NCBI RefSeq assembly: GCF_011388215.1
Contig: NZ_CP049989.1
Coordinates: forward strand, 3,472,001 to 3,536,000
Length of the DNA stretch: 64,000 nt
From: Hydrogenophaga crocea
GTDB taxonomy: Bacteria > Pseudomonadota > Gammaproteobacteria > Burkholderiales > Burkholderiaceae_C
Direction: 5' to 3'
Under the pieces are notes generated by a model. It saw nothing but the letters and a program-made list of their open reading frames with translations, did not search any database and was not told the origin of the DNA. The position numbers and the translations under genes are program-made. Below, piece after piece: positions 7,925 through 17,123 of this stretch. Position 1 is the first letter of the stretch; every line of letters begins with the position of its first letter.

Positions 7925-8686
7925 CTCGCCAGCTCCCCCTCCACCCCCCAACAAAGCCGCGACGATGGCCGCGCTGTAGCGGCTCGCGACCTGCGTGAGA
8001 AAGCGCGGAAAGTCCACGTGGGCCGCGTCGTCGGCGCGGTCGGAGATGGTGCGCACCACCGCCACCGGCACGCCGAAATCGGCGCACACCTGGGCCACGG
8101 CCGCGCTTTCCATGTCGACCGCGAGCGCGTCAGGCAGCTCGGCCTGCAAGGCCTGGCTTTCGCTCGTGCGCGAAACGAAGCGGTCGCCGCTCACGATCAG
8201 GCCCTGGTGCACACGGGGCGCGGTCAGGCCGAAGGCGGCCACGGCCTCGGCGCCGGGCATGGCACGCGGATCGCGCAGGCTGGCCTCGCAGGCGCGCACC
8301 AGCGCATCGCCGAGCACCGCGTCGGTGGCGAAGCGCGAGCGGCCGTAACCGGGCACCTCGTGGCGCGGAAAGATCGGCGAGGCGTCCATGTCGTGCTGCA
8401 GCAGCGCGCGCGCCACCACCACGTCGCCCACCTTCACGCCCGCGCCCAGGCCACCGGCCACGCCCGTCATCACGACGCGGCTGGCCTGAAAGCGCTCGAT
8501 CAGCAAGGCCGTGGTGGTGGCCGCCGCCACCTTGCCGATGCCCGAGAGCACCGCGACCACGGCCTGGCCGTGCAGGTGACCCTGCCAGAAGGCTCGGCCC
8601 GCGAGGGTGGTGCGCTGCTCGTCGGGCAGCAGGTCGAGCACGGCCTGCAGCTCCTCGGGCAGGGCGCTGATCAGGGCGAGCGTCAT
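7868..8686 (-). CDS. mtnN: 5'-methylthioadenosine/S-adenosylhomocysteine nucleosidase
   Basis: 272 residues. The MTAN fold is clear: N-terminal MTLALISALPEELQAV, VVAVLSGIGKVAAATTT, the phosphorylase-like VVMTGVAGGLGAGVKVGDVV, and the active-site region VDMESAAVAQVC followed by VRTISDRADD. The family hydrolyses MTA and SAH to free adenine and recycles methylthioribose and homocysteine. The normal end of the fold is near AAIVAALL at residue 246. The last 26 residues (GGGGGAGEKHRGTGFAG onward) are translated from an intergenic palindromic repeat, an acquired extension. It follows fadD by 16 nt. Confidence 0.93.
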   Translation of the reverse strand: MTLALISALPEELQAVLDLLPDEQRTTLAGRAFWQGHLHGQAVVAVLSGIGKVAAATTTALLIERFQASRVVMTGVAGGLGAGVKVGDVVVARALLQHDMDASPIFPRHEVPGYGRSRFATDAVLGDALVRACEASLRDPRAMPGAEAVAAFGLTAPRVHQGLIVSGDRFVSRTSESQALQAELPDALAVDMESAAVAQVCADFGVPVAVVRTISDRADDAAHVDFPRFLTQVASRYSAAIVAALLGGGGGAGEKHRGTGFAGPPVLPPLRG

Positions 8687-8702
8687 GCGCCGCGCGATGC
8701 CT

Positions 8703-10388
8703 TCACTTGTCGCGGAGTTCGCGGCGCAGGATCTTGCCCACGGGCGTCTTGGGCAGCTCGGTGCGGAACTCGATCACGCGCGGCTGCTTGTAGCCCGTCA
8801 GGTTGGCGCGGCAGAAATCGCGCACCTGGGCCTCGCTGAGGGCCGGGTCCTTCTTGACAATGACCAGCTTCACCGCTTCGCCGGTCTTGTCGTCGGGCAC
8901 GCCGACCACGGCGCATTCGAGCACCCCGGGCAGTTGCGCCACCACGTCCTCGACCTCGTTCGGGTACACGTTGAAGCCGCTCACGAGCACCATGTCCTTC
9001 TTGCGGTCGACGACCTTGAAGTAGCCACGCTCGTCCATCACGCCGATGTCGCCGGTCTTGAAGTAGCCGTCGGCCGTCATGACCTTGGCGGTTTCGTCGG
9101 GGCGCTGCCAGTAGCCCGCCATCACCTGCGGGCCGTGGATCGCGATCTCGCCGCGCTCGCCCACCGGCACTTCCCGTCCCTCTTCGTCGAGGCACTTCAT
9201 GCGGGTGCCCGGCAGCGGCACGCCGATGGTGCCACTGAAGCTCTTGCTGGTGGTGGGGTTGCAGCTCGCCGAGGGGCTGGTCTCCGACAGGCCGTAGCCC
9301 TCGCAGATCGGGCAGCCGGTCTTGTCGAGCCAGAGCTTGGCCACCGCGCCCTGCACCGCCATGCCACCGCCCACGGACACCCGCAGGTGGCTCCAGTCCA
9401 CGGTGTTGAAGTCGGGGTGGTTGGCCAGGCCGTTGAACAGCGTGTTGACCGCGGGGAAGCTGTGGAAGCGGTGCTTGCTCAGCTCCTTGAGCACCGCGGG
9501 CAGGTCGCGCGGGTTGGGGATCAGGATGGTCTTGCCGCCCACGCGCAGGCTCAACATCATGTTCACCGTGAAGGCGAAGATGTGGTACAGCGGCAGGGCG
9601 CACACGGCCGTGGGCTGTTCGCCCGGCGGCAGGGTCTTCATCACCGGGTCGTTCCAGGCCTCGGACTGGAGCACGTTGGCGATGATGTTGCTGTGCAGGA
9701 GCACCGCGCCCTTGCTCACACCCGTCGTGCCGCCGGTGTACTGCAGCACCGCCATGTCGTCGGGCCGCAACTCGGGCTTGCGCAGCGTGGCGCGTGCGCC
9801 GCGCGACAGTGCGTCGTTGAAGCGCACGGCCTGCGGCAGGCTGAAGGCCGGCACCATCTTCTTCACGTTGCGCACCACGTGGTTCACCAGCATGCCCTTG
9901 AGCAGGCCGAGCTGGTCGCCCATGGCCGCCAGCACCACGTGCTTGACCGGCGTCTGCGCGATGCACTGCTGCAGCGTGTGCGCGAAGTTCTCGATGATGA
10001 CGATGGCCTTGGCGCCCGAGTCCTTGAGCTGGTGCTCGAGCTCGCGCGCGGTGTAGAGCGGGTTGACGTTGACCACCACCAGGCCCGCGCGCAGGATGCC
10101 CGCCACCGCGACCGGGTACTGCGGCACGTTGGGCATCATGATCGCGACGCGATCGCCCTTGACCAGGCCCAGCGACTGCAGGTACGCGGCGAAGGCCTGC
10201 GACTGGCTGTCGGTCTGCGCGTAGCTGATCTCCTTGCCCATGAAGCTGTACGCGGTGCGGCTGGCGTGGCGGCGAAAGCTCTCCTCCATCAGGTGCACCA
10301 GCGACGGGTACGGGCTGGTGTCGATGTCGGCGGGCACGCCTTCGGGGTAGGCGGACAGCCACGGGCGTTGGTCGGTCGCGGTCAGCAT
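8703..10388 (-). CDS. fadD: Long-chain fatty-acid CoA ligase
   Basis: 561 residues, the FadD size. The adenylate-forming P-loop YTGGTTGVSKGAVLLH lies near residue 222, GYGLSETSP near residue 364, and the C-terminal domain carries KTGDIGVMDERGYFKVVDRKKDMVLVSGFNVYP with the final catalytic Lys in KTPVGKILRREL. It activates fatty acids to acyl-CoA via acyl-AMP for beta-oxidation or lipid synthesis. The ATG at 10386-10388 overlaps the end of the upstream FkbM-type gene by 7 nt. Together with mtnN it forms the tail of a long minus-strand transcription unit beginning at pntAA. Confidence 0.95.
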   Translation of the reverse strand: MLTATDQRPWLSAYPEGVPADIDTSPYPSLVHLMEESFRRHASRTAYSFMGKEISYAQTDSQSQAFAAYLQSLGLVKGDRVAIMMPNVPQYPVAVAGILRAGLVVVNVNPLYTARELEHQLKDSGAKAIVIIENFAHTLQQCIAQTPVKHVVLAAMGDQLGLLKGMLVNHVVRNVKKMVPAFSLPQAVRFNDALSRGARATLRKPELRPDDMAVLQYTGGTTGVSKGAVLLHSNIIANVLQSEAWNDPVMKTLPPGEQPTAVCALPLYHIFAFTVNMMLSLRVGGKTILIPNPRDLPAVLKELSKHRFHSFPAVNTLFNGLANHPDFNTVDWSHLRVSVGGGMAVQGAVAKLWLDKTGCPICEGYGLSETSPSASCNPTTSKSFSGTIGVPLPGTRMKCLDEEGREVPVGERGEIAIHGPQVMAGYWQRPDETAKVMTADGYFKTGDIGVMDERGYFKVVDRKKDMVLVSGFNVYPNEVEDVVAQLPGVLECAVVGVPDDKTGEAVKLVIVKKDPALSEAQVRDFCRANLTGYKQPRVIEFRTELPKTPVGKILRRELRDK

Positions 10389-11215
10389 TGCTTGCTCCTC
10401 TGGTCGAAACGGGTCAGCGCCTGCAGTGCGGCCGTGTCGTCGTTGCGCACCGCCACGTAGTTCGGGCCCGACCGGAAATCGTTCATCTTGTAGTGCCACG
10501 GCCCGAAAGCGACGCCGCGGCGCTCGAGCCGGCCCACCGCGTAACCATGGCGCGCGAACAGCTCGTGGAAGTCGCGCATCAGGAACTTGGCATCGCCGTG
10601 CGTGTAGCCGTACTCGAACTGCACCACGCGCACCGCGCGGGCACCGAGCATGCGCTCGAAGCCCGCGAGCACCAGGTGGTCCGCCCCTTCCACATCGATC
10701 TTGAGCAGGTCGATGGACGCGATGCCGTGCTGCTCGCAATAGCGGTCACCGGTGACGATCTGCGCCTCGGAAACCACGGCGGTCTGCTGCGCGTCGTGGT
10801 AGGTGGCGTTGGACAGAATGGTGTTGACGGTGGAGTTCTCGCCGTAGTCCTTGAAGGCGATGCTGCCGTCGCGGTCGCCCATGCCGCAGTTGTTGACGGT
10901 GAAGCGCGGGCCGCTCACGCGCTGGCTCAGCGTGCGCCAGGTGCGTGGCGAAAGCTCGAAGCTGTGGATGTGCGCCTCGGGCATGAGCTGCGCGGCCGCG
11001 AGCGTCCAGTCGCCGACGTTGGCCCCCACGTCGAACACGGTGCGCGCGCCCAGCGTGCCCATGCGTTCAAGCAGGCGCCGTTCGCCGTTGCGGTCGAAGT
11101 CGTAGGAGTAGCCGCGCAGGTGGTCGATCGCCCCCTGCAGCAGCTTCACACCCAGGGCACGCGGATCTTCCCAGACCTTCTCGAGACGCTGCCCGAAGGT
11201 CTTGCGCGGCTTCAC
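10382..11215 (-). CDS. FkbM-family SAM-dependent methyltransferase
   Basis: 277 residues. SAM-binding motif VFDVGANVGDWTLAAAQ is near residue 60, followed by the acidic loop HSFELSPRTW and the FkbM-specific IDLLKIDVEGADHLVLAGFERML near residue 165. It has no signal peptide or membrane segment. FkbM enzymes are O-methyltransferases acting on polyketides, glycans or lipids; no substrate can be assigned. The gene overlaps pntB by 4 nt upstream and fadD by 7 nt downstream, so it is embedded in the transhydrogenase-fatty-acid unit rather than in a glycan cluster. Confidence 0.88.
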   Translation of the reverse strand: MKPRKTFGQRLEKVWEDPRALGVKLLQGAIDHLRGYSYDFDRNGERRLLERMGTLGARTVFDVGANVGDWTLAAAQLMPEAHIHSFELSPRTWRTLSQRVSGPRFTVNNCGMGDRDGSIAFKDYGENSTVNTILSNATYHDAQQTAVVSEAQIVTGDRYCEQHGIASIDLLKIDVEGADHLVLAGFERMLGARAVRVVQFEYGYTHGDAKFLMRDFHELFARHGYAVGRLERRGVAFGPWHYKMNDFRSGPNYVAVRNDDTAALQALTRFDQRSKQC

Positions 11216-12636
11216 TCCACCGCCTTGGTCATGTCCTCGACCACCTTCTTCGCATCGCCGAAGACCATCATGGTCTTGTCCATGTAGAACAGCTCGTTGT
11301 CCAGGCCCGCATATCCCGCGGCCATGGAGCGCTTGTTCACGATCACGGTCTTGGCCTTGTAGGCCTCGAGGATGGGCATGCCGTAGATGGGCGAGCCCTT
11401 CTGCAGCGCGGCCGGGTTCACCACGTCGTTGGCGCCGAGGATGATGGCCACGTCGGCCTGGCCGAACTCGCCGTTGATGTCCTCCATCTCGAACACCTGG
11501 TCGTAGGGCACCTCGGCCTCGGCCAGCAGCACGTTCATGTGGCCCGGCATGCGCCCGGCCACCGGGTGGATCGCGTACTTCACGGTGATGCCTTTTTCGG
11601 TGAGCTTGTGCGCGAGCTCCTTCACCGCGTGCTGCGCGCGCGCCACCGCAAGGCCGTAGCCGGGCACGATCACCACGGTTTCGGCGTTGCCCAGGATGAA
11701 GGCCGCGTCGTCGGCGCTGCCGCTCTTGGCGGTGCGCTGCACGCCCCCGCCGGCCGCCGCGGCACCGGCGTCACCGCCGAAGCCGCCCAGGATCACGCTG
11801 ATGAACGAGCGGTTCATGGCCTTGCACATGATGTAGCTCAGGATCGCGCCCGAGCTGCCCACCAGCGAGCCGGCGATGATCAGCATGCTGTTGTTGAGGC
11901 TGAAGCCGATGCCCGCGGCCGCCCAGCCCGAGTAGCTGTTGAGCATGGACACCACCACCGGCATGTCGGCGCCGCCAATGGGGATGATGATGAGCACGCC
12001 CAGGACGAAGCCCAGCGCGATCACCAGCACGATGTCCATCCAGCTCTGCGAATGCCAGAAGCCGAAGACGAAGAAGGCCGTGGCCAGACCGAGCGCGAGG
12101 TTGAGCTTGTGCTGCCCCGGGAAGGTGACGGGCGCCCCCTGGAACAGGCGGAACTTGTACTTGCCCGAGAGCTTGCCGAAGGCGATCACCGAGCCGCTGA
12201 AGGTGACCGCGCCGATGAAGGCGCCCAGCGCGAGTTCGATGCGGTTGCCGCCCGGAATGGGCAGGTCGCGCCCGGCGATGCCGAAGGCCCAGGGCTCGGC
12301 CACCACGGCCACGGCAATGCAGACCGCGGCCAGGCCGATCATGCTGTGCATGAAGGCCACGAGCTCGGGCATCTTGGTCATCTCGACCTTCTTGGCCATG
12401 ACCGCGCCGATGCCGCCGCCCACCACCAGGCCGCCGAGCACGTAGACCATGCCCTGCGCCTTGCCGCCCGACAGCTCGACGATGAGCGCCGCGGTGGTGA
12501 GCACGGCGATGGCCATGCCCGTCATGCCGAAGACGTTGCCGCGGATCGAGGTGGTGGGGTGACTCAGGCCCTTCAGGGCCTGGATGAAGCAAACCGAGGC
12601 GATCAGGTAGAGCAGGACGACGAGGTTCATGCTCAT
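11212..12636 (-). CDS. pntB: NAD(P) transhydrogenase subunit beta
   Basis: 474 residues. The N-terminal two thirds are strongly hydrophobic (about nine membrane helices). The C-terminal NADP(H)-binding domain III contains VVIVPGYGLAVARAQHAVKEL, YAIHPVAGRMPGHMNVLLAEA and ILGANDVVNPAA, all hallmark PntB motifs. With PntAA and PntAB it forms the proton-translocating transhydrogenase that makes NADPH from NADH. Its start overlaps pntAB by 4 nt. Confidence 0.97.
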   Translation of the reverse strand: MSMNLVVLLYLIASVCFIQALKGLSHPTTSIRGNVFGMTGMAIAVLTTAALIVELSGGKAQGMVYVLGGLVVGGGIGAVMAKKVEMTKMPELVAFMHSMIGLAAVCIAVAVVAEPWAFGIAGRDLPIPGGNRIELALGAFIGAVTFSGSVIAFGKLSGKYKFRLFQGAPVTFPGQHKLNLALGLATAFFVFGFWHSQSWMDIVLVIALGFVLGVLIIIPIGGADMPVVVSMLNSYSGWAAAGIGFSLNNSMLIIAGSLVGSSGAILSYIMCKAMNRSFISVILGGFGGDAGAAAAGGGVQRTAKSGSADDAAFILGNAETVVIVPGYGLAVARAQHAVKELAHKLTEKGITVKYAIHPVAGRMPGHMNVLLAEAEVPYDQVFEMEDINGEFGQADVAIILGANDVVNPAALQKGSPIYGMPILEAYKAKTVIVNKRSMAAGYAGLDNELFYMDKTMMVFGDAKKVVEDMTKAVE

Positions 12637-12959
12637 GCTTGCTCTCCCGCGCCGGCCTTGGGCGCCTTCTTCTCTTTCTTCTTGAACATCTCGAGCATGC
12701 GCCGCGTGACCAGGAAGCCACCGAACACGTTCACCGCGGCAAGCGCCACGGCCAGCACGCCCATGGTCTTGCCCAGCGGGGTCTCGGTGAGCGCGGCCGC
12801 GAGCATGGCACCCACGATCACGATGGCCGAGATCGCATTGGTCACGGCCATCAGCGGCGTGTGCAGGGCGGGCGTGACGTTCCAGACCACGTGGTAGCCC
12901 ACGTAGATGGCGAGCACGAAGATGATGAGGTTGATGAGGGTGGGGGAGACGGCGTCCAT
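12633..12959 (-). CDS. pntAB: NAD(P) transhydrogenase subunit alpha part 2
   Basis: 108 residues from MDAVSPTLINLIIF. Three membrane helices are followed by a Lys-rich tail (FKKKEKKAPKAG). Conserved HVVWNVTPALHTPLMAVTNAISAIVIVGA identifies the membrane part of the alpha subunit. The preferred start has AGGAAG upstream; an upstream codon in frame would overlap pntAA. Splitting of alpha into two proteins is the usual form in betaproteobacteria. The gene begins 1 nt after the pntAA stop and overlaps pntB by 4 nt. Confidence 0.96.
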   Translation of the reverse strand: MDAVSPTLINLIIFVLAIYVGYHVVWNVTPALHTPLMAVTNAISAIVIVGAMLAAALTETPLGKTMGVLAVALAAVNVFGGFLVTRRMLEMFKKKEKKAPKAGAGEQA

Positions 12960-12960
12960 G

Positions 12961-14094
12961 TCACTTCCTTTTGACTTCACCGGCCTGGGTCATGAGACAG
13001 GCGACCACGATGTCGTCGTCCATCGGCACCTGCACCGCGGCCGCGTCTTTGGGCAGCACGAGCTTGAGGAAGTCGAGCACGTTGCGCGCATAGAGCGCGG
13101 AGGCGTCGGCCGCCACGCGCGCGGGCAGGTTGGTCTCGCCGATCAGGGTCACGCCGTGCTTGACGACCGTCTTGTCGGCCTCGGTGAGCGGGCAGTTGCC
13201 CCCCACGCCGTTGGGGCCCTTGCCGGCCGCGATGTCCACGATCACCGAACCCGGCTTCATGCTTTTCACCATGTCTTCGGTGATCAGCGTGGGCGCGGCG
13301 CGCCCCGGAATGAGCGCGGTGGAGATGACCACATCGGCCAGCGCCACGCGCTTGGCCACCTCGGCGGCCTGGCGCTGCAGCCAGCTCGGCGGCATGGGGC
13401 GCGCATAGCCGCCCACGCCTTCGGCCGCCTCCTTCTCTTCGGCGGTTTCGTAGGGCACATCGATGAACTTGCCGCCCAGCGACTCGACCTGCTCCTTCAC
13501 GCTCGGGCGCACGTCGGAGGCTTCGATGACCGCGCCCAGCCGCTTGGCGGTGGCAATGGCCTGCAGGCCGGCCACGCCCACGCCGAGGATCACCACGCGC
13601 GCGGCCTTCACCGTTCCGGCGGCCGTCATGAGCATGGGGAAGAACTTGGGGTAGGCGTTGGCCGCGGCGATCACGGCCATGTAGCCCGCGATGTTGGCCT
13701 GCGAGGACAGCACGTCCATGCTCTGGGCGCGCGTGGTGCGCGGCGCGGCTTCGAGCGCGAAGGCCGTGAGGCCGGCCGAGGCCAGCGCCCGCAGGCCATC
13801 GGCATCGAAGGGGTTGAGCATGCCCACCAGGGTCGCGCCCGGCTTCATCTGCGCCAGCTCGGCCGGCTGCGGGCTACGCACCTTGAGCACCAGGTCGGCG
13901 CCCAGGGCGCCGGCGGCGTCGGTGATCTGGGCGCCCACGGCCTCGTAGGCCGCATCGGTGGCACTGGCCGCGAGACCGGCGCCGGCCTGCACGCGCACGG
14001 TGTGGCCCTGGGCCACGAGTTTCTTGGCCGTCTCGGGCGTGACGGCCACACGGGTCTCGCCCGCCAGGGTCTCAGCGGGTACGCCGATGAGCAT
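12961..14094 (-). CDS. pntAA: NAD(P) transhydrogenase subunit alpha part 1
   Basis: 377 residues from MLIGVPAETLAGETRVA. It is the soluble NAD(H)-binding domain I, with the alanine-dehydrogenase-like fold: VILGVGVAGLQAIATAKRLGA near residue 170 is the nucleotide-binding loop and GYARPMPPSWLQRQ is the PntA loop. SD GGAGAC precedes the chosen ATG. It is the promoter-proximal gene of the run pntAA-pntAB-pntB-fkbM-fadD-mtnN. The 98-bp gap to the divergent nudJ must hold its promoter. Confidence 0.96.
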   Translation of the reverse strand: MLIGVPAETLAGETRVAVTPETAKKLVAQGHTVRVQAGAGLAASATDAAYEAVGAQITDAAGALGADLVLKVRSPQPAELAQMKPGATLVGMLNPFDADGLRALASAGLTAFALEAAPRTTRAQSMDVLSSQANIAGYMAVIAAANAYPKFFPMLMTAAGTVKAARVVILGVGVAGLQAIATAKRLGAVIEASDVRPSVKEQVESLGGKFIDVPYETAEEKEAAEGVGGYARPMPPSWLQRQAAEVAKRVALADVVISTALIPGRAAPTLITEDMVKSMKPGSVIVDIAAGKGPNGVGGNCPLTEADKTVVKHGVTLIGETNLPARVAADASALYARNVLDFLKLVLPKDAAAVQVPMDDDIVVACLMTQAGEVKRK

Positions 14095-14180
14095 GGGTGT
14101 CTCCTCGCTCGGGGAAGTGAATTTTGCGGGCAAGCTTAACTGAAAGCTTTTTGAAAGCCTGTGGCGGCAGGCACGCCACC

Positions 14181-14186
14181 GATAAT
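14181..14186 (+). promoter_or_regulatory. Candidate -10 element of nudJ
   Basis: GATAAT lies 6 nt before the nudJ ATG. If used, transcription would start at or very near the initiation codon, giving a leaderless or nearly leaderless mRNA. This fits the absence of a Shine-Dalgarno sequence before nudJ. No matching -35 at 17 bp was found, so support is weak. Confidence 0.25.
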
Positions 14187-14192
14187 TCTGCG

Positions 14193-14672
14193 ATGAGCGA
14201 ACGATGGAAACCCAGCGTCACCGTGGCCGCGGTGATCGAACGCGATGGCCGCTACCTGCTGATCGAGGAGCACACGCCCGAAGGCCTGCGGCTCAACAAC
14301 CCCGCCGGCCACCTCGACCCCGGCGAAAGCCCCGCACAGGGGGTGGCGCGGGAGACGCTCGAAGAAACCACCCACCGCTTCACGCCCACCGCGCTGGTGG
14401 GCGTTTACCTCTCGCGCTTCCAGCGCGGCGACGACGACATCACCTACCTGCGCTTCGCCTACTGCGGCGAGCTCGGCGATGCGGTGCCGGGGCGCACGCT
14501 GGACCATGGCATCGTGCGCACGCTGTGGCTCACGCCCGACGAGATCCGTGCCCAGCAGGGCCGCTTGCGCAGCCCGCTGGTGCTGCAATGCATGGAAGAC
14601 CACCTCGCGGGCCGGCGCTTTGCGCTCGACGCCGTGTACACCGACGCCTCGGTGTGGGCGCTCAGGCGCTGA
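14193..14672 (+). CDS. nudJ: NUDIX hydrolase, NudJ-type phosphatase
   Basis: 159 residues. The Nudix box is GHLDPGESPAQGVARETLEE, with the REULEE core intact and Thr in place of the usual final Gly. The N-terminus WKPSVTVAAVIERDGRYLLIEEHT and the end VYTDASVWALRR match the NudJ branch (thiamine pyrophosphate/nucleoside phosphate hydrolases). In many genomes nudJ directly precedes mnmA; here an orphan kinase and a DUF3422 gene lie between. Its 3' end overlaps the convergent kinase by 11 nt. Confidence 0.88.
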   Translation: MSERWKPSVTVAAVIERDGRYLLIEEHTPEGLRLNNPAGHLDPGESPAQGVARETLEETTHRFTPTALVGVYLSRFQRGDDDITYLRFAYCGELGDAVPGRTLDHGIVRTLWLTPDEIRAQQGRLRSPLVLQCMEDHLAGRRFALDAVYTDASVWALRR

Positions 14673-15579
14673 ACTGGGGCTGTCGCGTGCCGAGCCGCGC
14701 CACGCGGCGGCGGCTCGCCACCGGATACAGCGGCAACAGCAGGCTGAAGCAGGTGCCGTGGCCGACGCGCGAGCGCACGCTCAGCCGGATGCCCAGCAGA
14801 CGTGCGGCGTGTTTCACCACCGCCAGCCCGAAGCCCACGCCGCCATCGGCAGCGACGCCGCCATCGTCGCGGTAGTGCGGGCCGCCCGCCGTGGCCAGCC
14901 CGACCGGGTCCAGGCCGGGGCCCGTGTCCCAGACCTGGAGCAGCAGTTGCTGGCCACGCCGGCGGCATGACACGAGCACGCCGCCGCGCTCGGTGCAGTG
15001 CACTGCATTGGCCACGAGGCTGTCGAGCATGCGTTCGAGCAGCAGGGCGTCGGTGTGCACGCACTCCAGGCTCGGGGTCACGGTCCAGTGCAGGCCGCGC
15101 GCCTGGGCCTGCGGGCCGTACTGGCGGTCGATGCGCTCGAGCATGGCCTGCATGGAGAACACCGCCAGGCGCGGCCGCAGCGCGCCGGTTTCCAGGCGCG
15201 CGACCGTGTCGAGGGTGTCGAGCAGGGCGTCGGCCGAAGCGAGCGCATGGCGCATCTGTGAAAGCAGCACCGCCGGGCTGCGCACCGCACGCTGCTGCTC
15301 GAGGCTTTGTGTGGTGAGGCTCATGGCGTACAGCGGCTGCCGCAGGTCGTGCGCCACCGCGCTCAGCAGGCGCGAGCGCTCGTTGCGCAGGCGCTCGGCC
15401 AGGGCATGTTCCATCTGCTCGCGCGCCGCGGCGGCCTGCCCCGCCGAGCGCGCGCGGCGGTGGCGGATGGCCCGCTGGCACAGCAGCGCCAGACCCACCC
15501 CCAGGAGGATCAGCAGCGCGACGACCCAGGCCAACGTGGCCTCGCCGCCCGCGTCCAGACCTTCGAACCGAATGTCCAT
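14662..15579 (-). CDS. Membrane-anchored sensor histidine kinase (orphan)
   Basis: 305 residues from MDIRFEGLDAGGEA, with GGGAGG as ribosome-binding site. One N-terminal transmembrane helix (residues about 16-37), a coiled-coil linker, then H-box VAHDLRQPLYAMSLTTQ (His near 82) and an ATPase domain. The N box VANAVHCTERGG and D box WDTGPGLDP are normal; the G2 region GVGFGLAVVKHAARL has GFGL instead of GLGL. There is almost no extracellular domain. No response regulator is adjacent. It resembles the kinase core of the hybrid protein at 3643-5406. The C-terminus overlaps nudJ. Confidence 0.82.
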   Translation of the reverse strand: MDIRFEGLDAGGEATLAWVVALLILLGVGLALLCQRAIRHRRARSAGQAAAAREQMEHALAERLRNERSRLLSAVAHDLRQPLYAMSLTTQSLEQQRAVRSPAVLLSQMRHALASADALLDTLDTVARLETGALRPRLAVFSMQAMLERIDRQYGPQAQARGLHWTVTPSLECVHTDALLLERMLDSLVANAVHCTERGGVLVSCRRRGQQLLLQVWDTGPGLDPVGLATAGGPHYRDDGGVAADGGVGFGLAVVKHAARLLGIRLSVRSRVGHGTCFSLLLPLYPVASRRRVARLGTRQPQFSA

Positions 15580-15746
15580 GCCTCCCTTCCAGTCCGCCCG
15601 CGCAGTGGCGGCGCCACGGCACAGGAAAACAACAGTATTCGAGCCGGGCAGGGCACACTCAATACCTCGTCCGCAGTAGCGGATCGGCCGGCCTTCGCCA
15701 GCGCGACCAGCGGCGTACAGTGCGGCCTGTCCGCCGACCGACCGCC

Positions 15747-17123
15747 ATGAACAACCACCGCGACCTGCCGCCCGACGATCCGCTGCGCCAAGCCCTGCAC
15801 GACGAGGTGCATGCGCGGCCATCCGCGCTGATTCCGCTGCCGGCCCTGATCGCTTTCGTGGCGGTGCTCAACGACGGTGTGGACCGCGCCCAGGAGCTCG
15901 AGCACCTGCGCCGCCTGCCCGGCCAGGCCGACCTGCAGGCCAGCGACCTGAACAACCACTTCCTGCGGCTGCAACTGCCCGACGGGCGCACGCTCAAGTG
16001 GGAGCGCCACACCGAATTCACGCGCTATTCGCTGGTACAGCCGCTGCCCGAGGGCATGGGCCTGGGCGCGAGCGAGCCCGCGCTGCACGGCACGCTGGCG
16101 CTGCCGCCCGGCTGGCTCAACGGCATCCCCGGCCGCACCGTGGCCGCCATCCTGCTGGCCATGGTGGTCGCCGATCTGCCCGAGCAGACGGCCGACGCCC
16201 AGGCGCGGCTGATGCGCCCGGCCCAGCACTGGTTCGGCGACCGCACGGTGGTGGCCTCGCAACTCGGCGGAGGGCACTCGTGGGCGGTGACCGACTTCCG
16301 GCTGCGGGCCTCGGGCTTCGAGCACATGCTGGTCGTGGCCCCGCCCGACACCAGCGCCTCGCGCGCGGGCCGCATCTCGCAGCGATTGCTGGAGCTCGAG
16401 ACCTACCGCCTCATGGCCCTGCGCGGCCTGCCCGTGGCCAAGGCGCTGTCGCCCATGCTGGCCGAGGCCGAAGCGCGCCTGGCCGCCATCACCGCGCAGC
16501 TCGAACACAAGAGCCTGAACGAACAGGACCTGCTCGACCAGCTGGTGGCGCTCGCCGCGCGCGTGGAGCGCGCCACGGCCGAGCACACCTACCGCTTCGC
16601 GGCCACGCGCGCCTACGACGCGCTGGTGGCACAGCGCATCGGCGAGCTGCGCGAGCGCCCCATCCCGGGCACCCAGACCGTGGGCGAGTTCATGCGGCGC
16701 CGGCTCTCACCGGCCATGGCCACCGTCGCCGCGAGCGAAGGAAGGCTGGGATCGCTGTCGGAGCGCATCACGCGCACCAGCGCGCTGCTGCGCACGCGCG
16801 TGGACATCGCCACCGAGGCGCAGAACCAGGAGCTGCTGGCCAAGCTCACACGCGGCCAGGAACTGCAGCTGCAGCTGCAGACCACGGTGGAAGGCCTGTC
16901 GATCGCGGCGATTTCGTACTACGTGATCAGCCTGCTGCTTTACGTGGGCAAGGGCGCCAAGGCCGCAGGCCTGCCTGTCCACCCCGAGATGGCCGCGGCC
17001 GCGCTCGTGCCGCTGGTGCTGTGGGCCACCTGGCGCACCACGCGCAAGATCCACGAAAAGCTCGGGGGCTCGTTGCACCCCGGGCAGGGCGGGGTCAAGC
17101 CGCCTGCGCCACCGGCGGGCTGA
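15747..17123 (+). CDS. DUF3422 family membrane protein
   Basis: 458 residues. The start [25 protein letters not shown] is the conserved N-terminus of DUF3422. The middle is soluble and rich in helices ([23 protein letters not shown] heptads). Two hydrophobic helices near the C-terminus (around residues 390-440) anchor it in the membrane. Function is unknown in the family. It may be a peripheral scaffold facing the cytoplasm, but this is conjecture. The 3' end overlaps the convergent mnmA by 29 nt. Confidence 0.85.
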   Translation: MNNHRDLPPDDPLRQALHDEVHARPSALIPLPALIAFVAVLNDGVDRAQELEHLRRLPGQADLQASDLNNHFLRLQLPDGRTLKWERHTEFTRYSLVQPLPEGMGLGASEPALHGTLALPPGWLNGIPGRTVAAILLAMVVADLPEQTADAQARLMRPAQHWFGDRTVVASQLGGGHSWAVTDFRLRASGFEHMLVVAPPDTSASRAGRISQRLLELETYRLMALRGLPVAKALSPMLAEAEARLAAITAQLEHKSLNEQDLLDQLVALAARVERATAEHTYRFAATRAYDALVAQRIGELRERPIPGTQTVGEFMRRRLSPAMATVAASEGRLGSLSERITRTSALLRTRVDIATEAQNQELLAKLTRGQELQLQLQTTVEGLSIAAISYYVISLLLYVGKGAKAAGLPVHPEMAAAALVPLVLWATWRTTRKIHEKLGGSLHPGQGGVKPPAPPAG

